Below, piece by piece: positions 48,284 through 56,889 of a stretch of DNA of 64,000 nucleotides. How positions within the stretch are numbered: position 1 is the first letter of the stretch; each line of letters opens with the position of its first letter. The translations under genes were made by a program, and so were the position numbers. The stretch spans positions 62,001 through 126,000 of the forward strand of contig JAXMHQ010000006.1 of NCBI GenBank assembly GCA_046346665.1, read 5' to 3'. This DNA is from JAXMHQ01 sp046346665. Lineage in GTDB: Bacteria; Verrucomicrobiota; Verrucomicrobiia; Limisphaerales; JAXMHQ01. A model generated the notes under the pieces. That model was not told where the DNA came from. It saw only the letters and a program-made list of their open reading frames with translations, and made no database searches.

Positions 48284-49459
48284 ATGGAACCGGAGCGAGA
48301 CATAGAGAAGCAGTTGCGTGCGATGGCGCGGGAGCGCCGGGAATCCGCTGGTGACGACTTTGAGCTCCATCCCGCGACCCGCCGGCTGTTGCAGGGGGAG
48401 GTGGCGCGCGCGTATCCGCGCCGTCCGCGCGCCGGGTGGGGGCTGGTGCTGTCGGCCTGGCTGCAGCGGCCGCAGGTGTTGGGGGCGGGCATGGCGGTTT
48501 TGATGATGGGGATGTTGGGAATCATCATGTTTGCAAACCATCGGCAGACGGTGAAGGAGATGCAATTGGCGAAGGCCGAGCCGCCTGCATTTGCGCCGCC
48601 GCCGGAGAGATCAGCCGCGACCGCGTCGGCGGAATCCGCGACGGACAAATTGCGTGGAGAGGAACGGGTGGACAGGCCGGCGGTGGTGTCCGAGCCCGAA
48701 GCTCCGGCGGTGGTGGCTGCCGCTCCGCCGGATTCTACGATGGCCGGCACTGCTTTTTCGGCGGCGCCGGCGCCAGGATTGGCGGGACCGGTGGTTTCAG
48801 GCCGCGGATTCAAAGTGGAACAGGGTGCGGCGTCGATGGATGCCGATTACGCGGCCCTGGTGGCGCGGGACGCCGGGCAGGCGAAGCGCTCGGCTGCGGC
48901 TTCGGCGGTTTCCGGGGTCGATCCCGGGCAGGGTTTTTATTTCGCGAATGTGGCCGGCCCACGGCAGGATTTGAACCGGGCGGGCAAGGACGCGGCCGGG
49001 GCGGGCTCGCCGGTGCTGGGCAATTTCCAGGTTCAGCAAAATGGTTCACAGATACGTGTTAGGGATTCGGACGGTTCGGTCTATTTCGGCTTGGTGAGCG
49101 GCCCGGCGGCGGTTCAGTTGAATCAATCCGCGCTGCAGGATTCAAAGCAGCAGTCGAACCTCAAGGAGTCCCTTCAAAGCCAGGCCGCGGGCGGTGTGGC
49201 GGGCGGGATGGGAGCCGGCCAATGGAGCTTCCGGGTTTCCGGGAGGAACAATCGGCTGGGACAGAACGTGGTGTTCACAGCGAACGTAGTTCCCAACACC
49301 AACATGCCGGGTTTGAACCAGGCGCAGAATGCGTCACAAGTTCCGGCTCAATCGCCGATGCAGGTGCCGTGGGAGGTTTCGAACAGCCGGATCACGGGGG
49401 TTGCGGTTGTCGGGGAAACCAACGTGATTGAGGTCGACGCGGTGCCGGCGGCTCCGTAA
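48284..49459 (+). CDS. Single-pass membrane protein, probable anti-sigma factor
   Basis: The 391-aa protein has a charged cytosolic N-terminus (about 1-60, MEPERDIEKQLRAMARERRE), one TM helix at about 65-86 (QVLGAGMAVLMMGMLGIIMF) and a long Ala/Pro/Gly- and then Gln/Asn/Ser-rich extracytoplasmic part. I see no zinc-binding anti-sigma motif (HXXXCXXC). Its position 9 nt after an ECF sigma gene and its topology suggest it holds that sigma factor at the membrane. Function is inferred from context. Confidence 0.65.
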   Translation: MEPERDIEKQLRAMARERRESAGDDFELHPATRRLLQGEVARAYPRRPRAGWGLVLSAWLQRPQVLGAGMAVLMMGMLGIIMFANHRQTVKEMQLAKAEPPAFAPPPERSAATASAESATDKLRGEERVDRPAVVSEPEAPAVVAAAPPDSTMAGTAFSAAPAPGLAGPVVSGRGFKVEQGAASMDADYAALVARDAGQAKRSAAASAVSGVDPGQGFYFANVAGPRQDLNRAGKDAAGAGSPVLGNFQVQQNGSQIRVRDSDGSVYFGLVSGPAAVQLNQSALQDSKQQSNLKESLQSQAAGGVAGGMGAGQWSFRVSGRNNRLGQNVVFTANVVPNTNMPGLNQAQNASQVPAQSPMQVPWEVSNSRITGVAVVGETNVIEVDAVPAAP

Positions 49460-49559
49460 CCGGATCGTGAGATCGGAGTCACGCGCCTTTTCCCGCAACA
49501 GCCAGCGTGAGGGGGTCAAGAAACCTTTTGATCAGAGCCTCCTCACGTCGGCTGCTACT

Positions 49560-50510
49560 TTATGACGATGGCTGGCGCAGGGCGCGGAGCAGGTCTTCGA
49601 AATCGGGGGGCAAAGGAGCCAGGCATTTCACGGGCTTGCCTGTTTTCGGGTGGGTGAATTCCAGCCGGCTGGCGTGAAGCATCACGCGCGGAGCGCCGAA
49701 TCCCAGCAACTCCTCCACGCGCCGGTTTTGTCGGGCGCCGTAGGTGGTGTCGCCGAGGACGGGGTAGCCGAGGTATTGGAAGTGGACGCGGATCTGGTGG
49801 GTGCGGCCGGTGTGGAGATCGGCTTCGACGAGGGTGGTGCAGCGGAGTCGTTCCGCGACGCGATAGCTGGTGTGGGCTTCGCGGCCGGAATCGTCCTGGA
49901 CGGCCATGCGTTTCCGGTGGGTGGGGTGGCGGGCGATGTTGGCGTGGATTTCGCCGTGGTCGCGGGGCAGTTCGCCGCAGAGGATGGCGTGGTAGGTTTT
50001 GAGGACCTTGCGCGAGGCGAACTGGGCGGAGAGGGAGAGGTGGGCGGGGTCGGTTTTCGCCACGACGAGGCACCCGCTGGTTTCCTTGTCGAGGCGGTGG
50101 ACGATGCCGGGCCTGGCGACGCCGCCGATGCCACTGAGTTGTCCGGCGCAGTGATGGAGCAGGGCATTGACCAGGGTGTGTTCCTCGTGCCCGGCGGCCG
50201 GGTGGACGACGATGCCTGCGGGTTTGTTGAGGACGAGCAGGGAGCTGTCTTCGAACAGGATTTCGAGTGGGATTTCCTCCGGTTGCGCTTCGGCGGGGCG
50301 GGCTTCGGGCCAATGGACCTCGATGCGTTCGCCGGCGTGGGGGGCGTGGGTGGGTTTGACGATTTTGCCGTCGACGCGGATGTGGCCCTGTTCGATGAGG
50401 CGCTGGATGGCGCCGCGCGAGGCGGCGGGGAATCGGGCGCGGAGCCAGGAGTCGAGCCGGGTGGACAGGGCGGATTTCTCGACGAGGACGGTTTCAGTGC
50501 GGCCGGGCAT
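49560..50510 (-). CDS. rluD: RluD-type 23S rRNA pseudouridine synthase
   Basis: The enzyme isomerises uridines in helix 69 of 23S rRNA (RluD) or related sites. The 316-aa product has an N-terminal S4 RNA-binding domain (about 15-65, STRLDSWLRARFPAASRGAI) and the RluA-family core with catalytic Asp141 in GIVHRLDKETSG, KTYHAILCGELP and HTGRTHQIRVHFQYLGYPVL. RluC/RluA-like specificity cannot be excluded. It is downstream of lspA on the same strand with a 27-nt gap. Confidence 0.92.
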   Translation of the reverse strand: MPGRTETVLVEKSALSTRLDSWLRARFPAASRGAIQRLIEQGHIRVDGKIVKPTHAPHAGERIEVHWPEARPAEAQPEEIPLEILFEDSSLLVLNKPAGIVVHPAAGHEEHTLVNALLHHCAGQLSGIGGVARPGIVHRLDKETSGCLVVAKTDPAHLSLSAQFASRKVLKTYHAILCGELPRDHGEIHANIARHPTHRKRMAVQDDSGREAHTSYRVAERLRCTTLVEADLHTGRTHQIRVHFQYLGYPVLGDTTYGARQNRRVEELLGFGAPRVMLHASRLEFTHPKTGKPVKCLAPLPPDFEDLLRALRQPSS

Positions 50511-50537
50511 GGTTCAATCGGGGGCGCGGCGCGCGGT

Positions 50538-51077
50538 TCACGTGGCTTTTTCCGTGGCGGGCGGATGATCCTGGGGGGCGGCGTGATCGGTTTTCCAGGA
50601 CAGCAGGAAGATGAGGGCGACGCCGGTGCAGATGGCGCTGTCGGCGACATTGAAGGCGGGGAAGCCGATGGGGTCGGGCCGGCCGGCGGGCTGGATGTAG
50701 AAGTAGAGAAAATCGATCACGTGATGGACGCGGACGCGGTCGATGAGGTTGCCGGTGATGCCGCCGAAGATGAATCCGAGGGCGATCTGGCCGGTGAGGG
50801 AGCGGGAGTCAAAGTAATGGCGGCTGAGGAAGAGGATGACCAGGGCGATGACGGCGATAGCGGCGAGGAGTTTATTATTGCCGCTGAAAATGCTCCAGGC
50901 GGCGCCGGTATTTTGCCAGTGAACGATTTTGAAAAAGCCGTCGATGACGGATTTTTCCTCGTGATAACCCAGGTAACGGAGGACGAGGAGTTTGGTGGCC
51001 TGGTCGAGGGCGAGGATGACGGCGGCCACCATGGCAATCCGGGTGGTGCGTCTGCGCAGGAGAGACGGCGTCATCAT
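50538..51077 (-). CDS. lspA: Lipoprotein signal peptidase LspA
   Basis: LspA removes the signal peptide from diacylglyceryl-modified prolipoproteins. The 179-aa inner-membrane aspartyl protease has four hydrophobic segments (about 14-33, 70-86, 96-112, 144-160). Conserved motifs are DQATK, WQNTGAAWS and GGITGNLIDRV, with catalytic Asp122 (HHVIDF) and Asp146 (FNVADS). It would process the several lipoproteins encoded in this window. It is upstream of rluD, a common pairing. Confidence 0.96.
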   Translation of the reverse strand: MMTPSLLRRRTTRIAMVAAVILALDQATKLLVLRYLGYHEEKSVIDGFFKIVHWQNTGAAWSIFSGNNKLLAAIAVIALVILFLSRHYFDSRSLTGQIALGFIFGGITGNLIDRVRVHHVIDFLYFYIQPAGRPDPIGFPAFNVADSAICTGVALIFLLSWKTDHAAPQDHPPATEKAT

Positions 51078-51129
51078 TGGACGGCCGCTGGTTTAATGGG
51101 TTGCGGCGGAAAAAACAACCGAAAAGGGG

Positions 51130-51290
51130 GATGGAGTGGTGGAGTAAGGGAGTTTTGGAGTGATGGGGGGAGTGGCTGAAATCACCTTGTGTTTCAGGTT
51201 CACTTGGATTTTTGGATTGTTGGATTATTGGATGCGTGCCGCGAACCGGGCTTCCCATTTATCCAGTAATCCATTTATCCAATGATCAAT
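51130..51290. repeat. GGAGTGGTGGAGT words and D-family TTGGAT hairpin
   Basis: GGGGGATGGAGTGGTGGAGT from about 51127, then a D-type inverted pair: TTGGATTTTTGGATTGTTGG (51204 on) and ATTTATCCAGTAATCCATTT (51258 on), with a 22-nt loop at about 51234-51255. The rest of the gap after lspA holds a second small word, GATCTCACGATCGCGGCTGC (51313-51332). Confidence 0.8.
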
Positions 51291-51343
51291 CTCGAGTCCG
51301 GCGGGGGACCGGGATCTCACGATCGCGGCTGCGGGGCCACGGT

Positions 51344-52415
51344 CTACGGCCAGGTCCAGGTGAGGGGGAACGTGAGCCGGTAGAACTGTTGAGAGCCGCC
51401 GTTGGGCACGAATATGGATTGAACGGAGTTGGTGCTGTCGAAGCTTTGCAGTGAGGCCCAATCCACGAGGTTCGAGCTGGTGCAAACCTGGCCGTTGCGA
51501 CCGATGGGGATGTTGGCGACGTCGAGGCCCGGTTGCTGCCGTTGAACACGGCCATGCCGGTGAGCGTGGTGGGGGCGATGACCTGTTCGACGGCATCGGC
51601 GATGGCGACATGGAATCGGGCGGTCGGATTGAGTTGATCCCAGAAGACGTAACTCGCGCCGGGGCCGGTCATGGATTTATTCTTCAGCTTGGGATCGTCG
51701 AGGGCGTCGATGATGGCGTTAGTCAGTCCGAAGCTGGCGGCGTTCGTTTGAGCCTGGTCCAGCAGGGTGAAAATGTCCGGGACAAAAATCGTCAGCCCTG
51801 GCATCTGGGCGGTGGCCTGGCTGACGGTGACCAGGAACTGGGCGTTCATGTCGATGACGCGCTGGCGGGTGAAGATTTTGACAGGGCCGGTGAGAGAACC
51901 GAAATCGGGCGCGGCGGTGACGTCACGGCGTTGGGCATGATCAAGTGCGGGCGCCCTTGTTGTAGAGCATCTGGATGGTGTTGAAATAATTCGTTTGGAC
52001 GGCATTAATGGAATTCGTCCACAGGGGCCGTATTCGTCCCGTAATTTTGAAAGATCACCCAACTGAAAAGGTCCGCAGAGCGGCCCAGACGACGAAGAGC
52101 AATTGGCGGCGTCGGGCGGGGTGGGAAGTTGGCGACGTTGGTGACGACGGTCAGCTGGATTCCCGAAGTAGGACCAGTTGTCGTTTGTGATGTCGAACGG
52201 GATTCCTGTCGTTCGGCGAGCACCTCGACCGGGCGCGTGGGTGGAGTTTCGCAATTGGTAATAGTTCGTGGTGCTCCAGCCGGAGTGAAGGGCGTTCGTG
52301 GTGCTGGAGACGATTTCACCGAACACGTAGAGCGAAGAAGAAAACGCGGCGCGAGCGGGAAAAGGGTGATTCCGAGGAACAGCAGGCACAGCGTGAATCG
52401 GACAAGACGTTTCAC
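51344..52415 (-). pseudogene. Decayed GDSL-family secreted hydrolase
   Basis: A signal-like start (VKRLVRFTLCLLFLGITLFP) is followed, in changing frames, by SSLYVFGEIVSSTTNA (where GDS would be expected), NDNWSYFGNP, SADLFSWVIFQNYGTNTA, FGSLTGPVKIFTRQRVIDMN, LTIFVPDIFTLLDQAQTNAA and YVFWDQLNPTARFHVAIADA. The end FYRLTFPLTWTWP precedes the stop at 51344. This order matches a verrucomicrobial GDSL/SGNH lipase of about 350 aa. At least four frame changes and loss of the nucleophile motif show a pseudogene. Confidence 0.75.
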
Positions 52416-52508
52416 GGTAACTACTATGCATGAACGGCGGCAGAAGTAAAGTTCCGAGCGCGTGCCTTTCACGGTAAAGGGCCGACATCGCCCTTCGAGA
52501 AAATTTTC

Positions 52509-52533
52509 AACCACGGATGGACACGGATTGGAA
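52509..52533. repeat. A-family repeat word (CAACCACGGATGGACACGG)
   Basis: CAACCACGGATGGACACGGA at 52509-52528. The word recurs at about 45210 and, in complement, at about 39684-39702. The surrounding 156-nt gap between the two pseudogenes contains no gene. Confidence 0.7.
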
Positions 52534-52571
52534 CCGGTCGCAAATTCCCGATGTGTTGTGGTGAGCCGTGA

Positions 52572-53046
52572 CTATTCCGGCGGGTTGCCCGTGGGTTGTT
52601 CGGAAAAGTTCATGGTGGCGATTCCGACCGCGTTGCGGATGACGAGATTATGGTTCTCCGATTCGTTCCAGTCCCGGGGCCAGGCTTTGGGAACGGTGAA
52701 TGCCGGCGTTGTAAATGGGCGCCATGGCGGCGAGCCAGTTGGTGTATTGCTGTCCCAAAGACGGGGAAACCCCCGGGATGTTGATGTCTGAAATCAGGTC
52801 TCCCGGAAACAGCACGAAGTCGGGGGCGGGTTGTTCCAGGGCGATCGCCTGGGCAATGGCGGCGAGGTCGGGGCTGACCCCCGTGGCGCTGGTGGGATCG
52901 CCGGGCGAATCGCCCACGACGATTAACCGCCATTCCGCCGGGTCGGCGCCGGCGGGCATAGCCGCCGCGAGCAGCCCCGCCGCGAGGCGGGTGCAGAGCC
53001 ATTGAACCGGGCGCAGCAGAACTCTTTTCTGGAATTGGATCTTCAT
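52572..53046 (-). pseudogene. Frameshifted, truncated metallophosphoesterase-like gene
   Basis: From ATG 53046 the frame gives MKIQFQKRVLLRPVQWLCTR with a signal-like segment, then EWRLIVVGDSPGDPTSATGV and FVLFPGDLISDINIPGVSPS (GDS and GDL being phosphoesterase-type motifs), up to APIYNAGI. Around 52700 the sensible reading moves to another frame (FTVPKAWPRDWNESENHNLV, then IRNAVGIATMNFSEQPTGNP) and stops at 52572. One indel would give about 158 aa, still far shorter than a full phosphatase domain (the downstream GNHD and GH motifs are missing). Confidence 0.6.
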
Positions 53047-53333
53047 AATTATTTCTCGGGGCGGGTGCCTTGCAGGCGGTGTGGTGGAATTGTGCAACCT
53101 GATGAAGCAACCCTAAAGTCACCAGTAAAACTTATCATTCCAGGAATTGCGGCGTCAGCGGATTTGGATGGCGGAACGGTCCGGCGCGGATGGTCTGAAA
53201 CGAGACACGGGGGAACGGAACGGTTTTCGGGGCGATGGTCAGTAACTTGCTTGCTTCTGATTATCACCCATGTGTATCTACGGTGAGTGTCGGTATATAG
53301 AAATGGCTGTTTAAGTTATCGATCAATGGGCTT
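53047..53333. other. Intergenic gap upstream of the porin gene
   Basis: No gene or word repeat recognised. The segment before the porin start contains TATATAGAAATGG (53292 on), which could be a -10 region, but no convincing -35 is seen. Confidence 0.4.
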
Positions 53334-54587
53334 ATGAACAAACGTGTCGCGTCGGGGTTGTTGATGGGATTGTGCGTCGTTTCGCGGGAAGGGATTTCGA
53401 TGGCGAACGGGTTCCGGTTGCCGGACCAGGACGCGTTCGCGACGGCGCGCGGGGAGGCGTATGTGGCGACGGCCGACAACGCGTCGGCGGTCTATTACAA
53501 TCCGGCGGGCCTGACCCAGCAGGAGGGGTTCAATCTGCGTGGCGGGCTGTATGGCATTTATTTGAATCCGAGCTTCACGCCGCCGCCGGGGTCGCCGAAC
53601 GCGGGAAGCACCTATCATATTGACAAGCATATGGCGGGTGTGCCGCAGGTGTTTGCTTCGTATGGGCTGGAGGAGGTCCCGTTGAGTTTCGGGCTGGGAG
53701 TGTATGCTCCGTATGGCCTGAGCCTGGAATGGCCGCAGGACACGGGCTTCCGGACCATCGCGCTCAGCAGCCAGCTTCAGTACATTCGCATCAATCCGAC
53801 GGCTGCCTACGAGGTGATCCCGGGGCTTTCGGTGGGAGCGGGCCTGACGGTGAACTACGCGAATCTTTCCCTCGAGCAGGGCCTGGTTCCCACGCTGAAC
53901 AACAATTATTACAAATTTTCCGGGGACGGTTGGGCGGTGGGTTACAACGTCGGCGTGCTGTGGAAGGCGCTGGACCAGCTCTCATTCGGCGCCACGTTTC
54001 GGAGCCAGACGGGTTTCAACCTGCAGGGAACCACGACGACGGAGTGGCAGTTTCTTCCGCAAAATCCGACCACGCGCTCGGCGAACGCGGATTTCACATT
54101 TCCGTTGAACGTGGTGGTGGGCATGTCGTATCGGCCGACCGAGAAATGGAACCTGGAATTTGATGCGGACTACACGGACTGGAGCAGCATTGGGACGGTG
54201 GTGATTCACCAGTCGGCGCCGGTGCCGCCGTTGATTCCGCAGGATGTGGTGAACGTTTTGGACTGGCAGCCGAGCTGGATGTATGAGCTGGGGGTGACGC
54301 GGTATTTGGGGGATCACTGGCAGGTGAGCGCGGGGTATGTGCGGAACAACAATTCGGTTCCGAACGCGCATTACACACCTTACGTGACGGACCTCACGCG
54401 GAATTTTTTCAGTGTGGGCGGCGGCTACAAGGGCGGGGTGGTGAGCGTGGACCTGGCCTACCAGTTCTGTTACGGGCCGAATCACACGGTGACGGGGAGC
54501 GCGCCGTCGCTGACGGGACAGACGGCGGACGGGACCTACAATTTTTACAGCAGCGCCTTCCTGCTCACGGTCGGGCTGCATTTCTAG
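53334..54587 (+). CDS. OmpP1/FadL/TodX-family outer membrane protein
   Basis: The 417-aa beta-barrel protein has an N-terminal signal (SGLLMGLCVVSREGISMANG) and the family's N-terminal plug motif: NGFRLPDQDAFATARGEAYV, then NASAVYYNPAGL. Amphipathic strands follow and the chain ends in Phe (LLTVGLHF), as required for barrel assembly. FadL-type channels import long-chain fatty acids or hydrophobic compounds. It is monocistronic. Confidence 0.92.
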   Translation: MNKRVASGLLMGLCVVSREGISMANGFRLPDQDAFATARGEAYVATADNASAVYYNPAGLTQQEGFNLRGGLYGIYLNPSFTPPPGSPNAGSTYHIDKHMAGVPQVFASYGLEEVPLSFGLGVYAPYGLSLEWPQDTGFRTIALSSQLQYIRINPTAAYEVIPGLSVGAGLTVNYANLSLEQGLVPTLNNNYYKFSGDGWAVGYNVGVLWKALDQLSFGATFRSQTGFNLQGTTTTEWQFLPQNPTTRSANADFTFPLNVVVGMSYRPTEKWNLEFDADYTDWSSIGTVVIHQSAPVPPLIPQDVVNVLDWQPSWMYELGVTRYLGDHWQVSAGYVRNNNSVPNAHYTPYVTDLTRNFFSVGGGYKGGVVSVDLAYQFCYGPNHTVTGSAPSLTGQTADGTYNFYSSAFLLTVGLHF

Positions 54588-54699
54588 TCTCTTCGATTCC
54601 AGGAAGAACCTTGTCCGAAGATTGCGCCGGTTGACGCAGAGTTTTGGGCCCGGTTTGCGAAATCGGTGAAATCTGCGGAGGCCGGTTCCGGGGGGCCGC

Positions 54700-55065
54700 C
54701 TAAAAGATCGTGTGTTCCTCGGTGAAGAACACGGAGCAATTGGGCAGGTCGCAGAAGGTGGACTCGTCCTGGGCGAGGGCCTGGTTGGCGGCCTGGCCTT
54801 CGGGGCTCATGGCGGCGGCCATGAGATCCTCGAGGCTGTCCCACCAGACTTCGGTGATGCCGTCGTAGGCGGGTTTGGTGCCGCGGGCCTGCTGGGTGAC
54901 GAGGTTGGCCGGGGTGTCGAGGGTGTGGCTTTGGACGTAGCGTTTGGCACGGAGCGCTTTCGCGTAGCTGCGGACCAGCGGTCCGTGCTTCTCGAGCCAG
55001 TATTTCCGAAAGGCCTCCGGCGTCACGTCCGGACGCCGCCGAACCACATAGACGAATTTGATCAC
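54700..55065 (-). CDS. EthD-domain protein
   Basis: The 121-aa protein begins MIKFVYVVRRRPDVTPEAFR, then KYWLEKHGPLVRSYAKALRA, and contains YDGITEVWWDSLEDLMAAAM, matching the EthD family (dimeric alpha-beta barrel) that includes monooxygenase accessory and decarbonylase-like proteins. The specific reaction is unknown. It is convergent with the porin gene and stands alone. Confidence 0.82.
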   Translation of the reverse strand: MIKFVYVVRRRPDVTPEAFRKYWLEKHGPLVRSYAKALRAKRYVQSHTLDTPANLVTQQARGTKPAYDGITEVWWDSLEDLMAAAMSPEGQAANQALAQDESTFCDLPNCSVFFTEEHTIF

Positions 55066-55413
55066 GACCCCGTTTTAAGTAGCCGGCGGGAAATGTCAAA
55101 GAGATTTCACCGAGGCAGGAACCGGGAAGGAGTCCGCAGATTGCAGATTTCACAGGTTAGGAACTGGAACTCGGCCAATCTGTGTAATCGGCGCGATCTG
55201 CGGATGGGTTTCCCCGGTGTCCAAGGTCAGGACAGACCATCCTCCCGGAATCCCGTCCGGACGGCAGTTGCATCCGGGGCCGGGCGGTTTTACTCTGCCC
55301 CGGCTGGATTGGTTCTTGGCGCGGAAAATGGTAACAAGCTTCGGCGCGCAAACGCTTGATGGACTGGGGATGCATGGGGGTAGCCGGAACCTGAAACAAC
55401 CAGCCACTCGAAC
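55066..55413. other. Intergenic gap with GCAGATT words
   Basis: Contains TCCGCAGATTGCAGATTTCA (about 55132-55151) and a matching complement-like GGCGCGATCTGCGG (about 55190-55203), the L-type words also seen at 4524. A GGCAGTTGCATCC segment follows. No gene is supported: open frames here give repeat-like peptides. Confidence 0.45.
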
Positions 55414-56889
55414 ATGGGAACGCAGAACGGAAACGGTGAATCCAACGGCAGTCAAGGCAATGGCGGGGGCTCGAAAGACTCGATGGTGGTGGGCCGTTCC
55501 AGCCAGGGCGTCGAGATCCACGCCACGCTGCTGCGCCTGACCCGGTTCCTCGTCGCGTTCGAAATCTACAACCCGTCGCTGGTCCTGCGTTCCTCCGAGG
55601 TCCTGACCGATTTCAAAATCATTGTCAACGATCGCACGGTCTACTCCGGCCGGGCGGTGGTGAGCGGTTTGGTGAACATGGGAGGCGTGCTGGTTTGCGA
55701 GGCGTCGCTGGGCGATTCCTGGCTCGGGCTGGAGGCGTTTCTTCCCTCGCGGCCCGGCGACCAATCCAAGGCGTTCCAGGCCTTTCTCCGCCACTGGCAG
55801 GAGGTTTACAGGATCCGGCCCGAGTTCAAGGTGGTGGTGGCGGACATGTACACGTTCCTGTCCGAGCTCCGGCTCTGGCTGGAACAGCTCGAGTTGGGAA
55901 TCCGGTCGGCCCCCGCCGGGGATCGGCTGCGGATGGAGCACGAAATCGGATCGGAGCTGGGCAAGTCCACAACGCCGGCGCTGACGAATTTGTTCGAGCG
56001 CTTTGAGGAGGCGCTGGCGACGGTGGACCGGGAGCAGGTGGAGGCGCACCAGTCGTATTGCCGCCGGCAACTGCACCCGATGCTGCTGTGCTCGCCGTTC
56101 TTGTATCGGACGTTCACGAAGCCCCTGGGTTATGCGGGCGATTACGAGATGGTGAACATGATGCTGCGCGATCCGCTGGAGGGCGGGTCGTTGTATGCGA
56201 AGATTGTGAACCACTGGTTCCTGCACCAGCCGCCCGCGGAAGCGCACCGCAACCGGATCAACTACCTGGTGGGACACCTGGTGTCACAGGCCGCGCGGTC
56301 CCTGCGGGGCGGCGCCCCGGCCCGCGTGCTGAGCGTCGGCTGCGGTCCCGCCCAGGAAATCCAGCGGTTCCTCGCCGAGAGCGACCTGTCCGAATCGACC
56401 CGGTTCACGCTGATTGATTTCAACGAGGAGACCATCACGCACTGCCAGTCGGTGCTGGAGGGCGCGAAGCGCCAGGCGCACCGGGGGACCCCGATCAAGT
56501 ATGTTCGGAAATCCGTTCACCAGATTCTGAAGGAATCGGCCCGGAGCGTGGATGCGGGCGGGGGGGATCGGTACGACCTGGTTTACTGCGCGGGTTTGTT
56601 TGATTACCTGAGCGACACGGTTTGCCGGAAGCTCACCAGCATTTGTTATGACTGGCTGGCGCCGGGGGGGTTGCTGATCACGACCAACGTGGATGCGGGC
56701 AATCCGCGGCGGCTGACGATGGATTACATCATGGAGTGGCATTTGAACTACCGGAACAGCCCCGAGGTGGGCGCGTTGAAGCCCGCGTCGCTCGCCCCCG
56801 ACCTGTGCGCGGTGAAGTCGGACGGCACCGGTGTGAACATTTTCTGCGAAATGAACAAACCGTCCCGTGTCGAAGCCCCAGCCATTTAA
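55414..56889 (+). CDS. SAM-dependent methyltransferase with N-terminal PilZ-like region
   Basis: The 491-aa protein starts with a Gly/Asn/Ser-rich tail (1-24). A beta-rich region follows (about 28-115, GVEIHATLLRLTRFLVAFEI), reminiscent of PilZ domains but without a clear RXXXR motif. A helical segment (about 120-215) leads to a class I methyltransferase domain (about 275-480), with SAM motif RVLSVGCGPAQEIQRFL near 303 and FTLIDFNEETI, then DLVYCAGLFDYL. The stop lies 23 nt inside the histidine kinase gene that follows, so the two are co-translated and the methyltransferase is probably part of that signalling system. The substrate is unknown. Confidence 0.8.
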   Translation: MGTQNGNGESNGSQGNGGGSKDSMVVGRSSQGVEIHATLLRLTRFLVAFEIYNPSLVLRSSEVLTDFKIIVNDRTVYSGRAVVSGLVNMGGVLVCEASLGDSWLGLEAFLPSRPGDQSKAFQAFLRHWQEVYRIRPEFKVVVADMYTFLSELRLWLEQLELGIRSAPAGDRLRMEHEIGSELGKSTTPALTNLFERFEEALATVDREQVEAHQSYCRRQLHPMLLCSPFLYRTFTKPLGYAGDYEMVNMMLRDPLEGGSLYAKIVNHWFLHQPPAEAHRNRINYLVGHLVSQAARSLRGGAPARVLSVGCGPAQEIQRFLAESDLSESTRFTLIDFNEETITHCQSVLEGAKRQAHRGTPIKYVRKSVHQILKESARSVDAGGGDRYDLVYCAGLFDYLSDTVCRKLTSICYDWLAPGGLLITTNVDAGNPRRLTMDYIMEWHLNYRNSPEVGALKPASLAPDLCAVKSDGTGVNIFCEMNKPSRVEAPAI

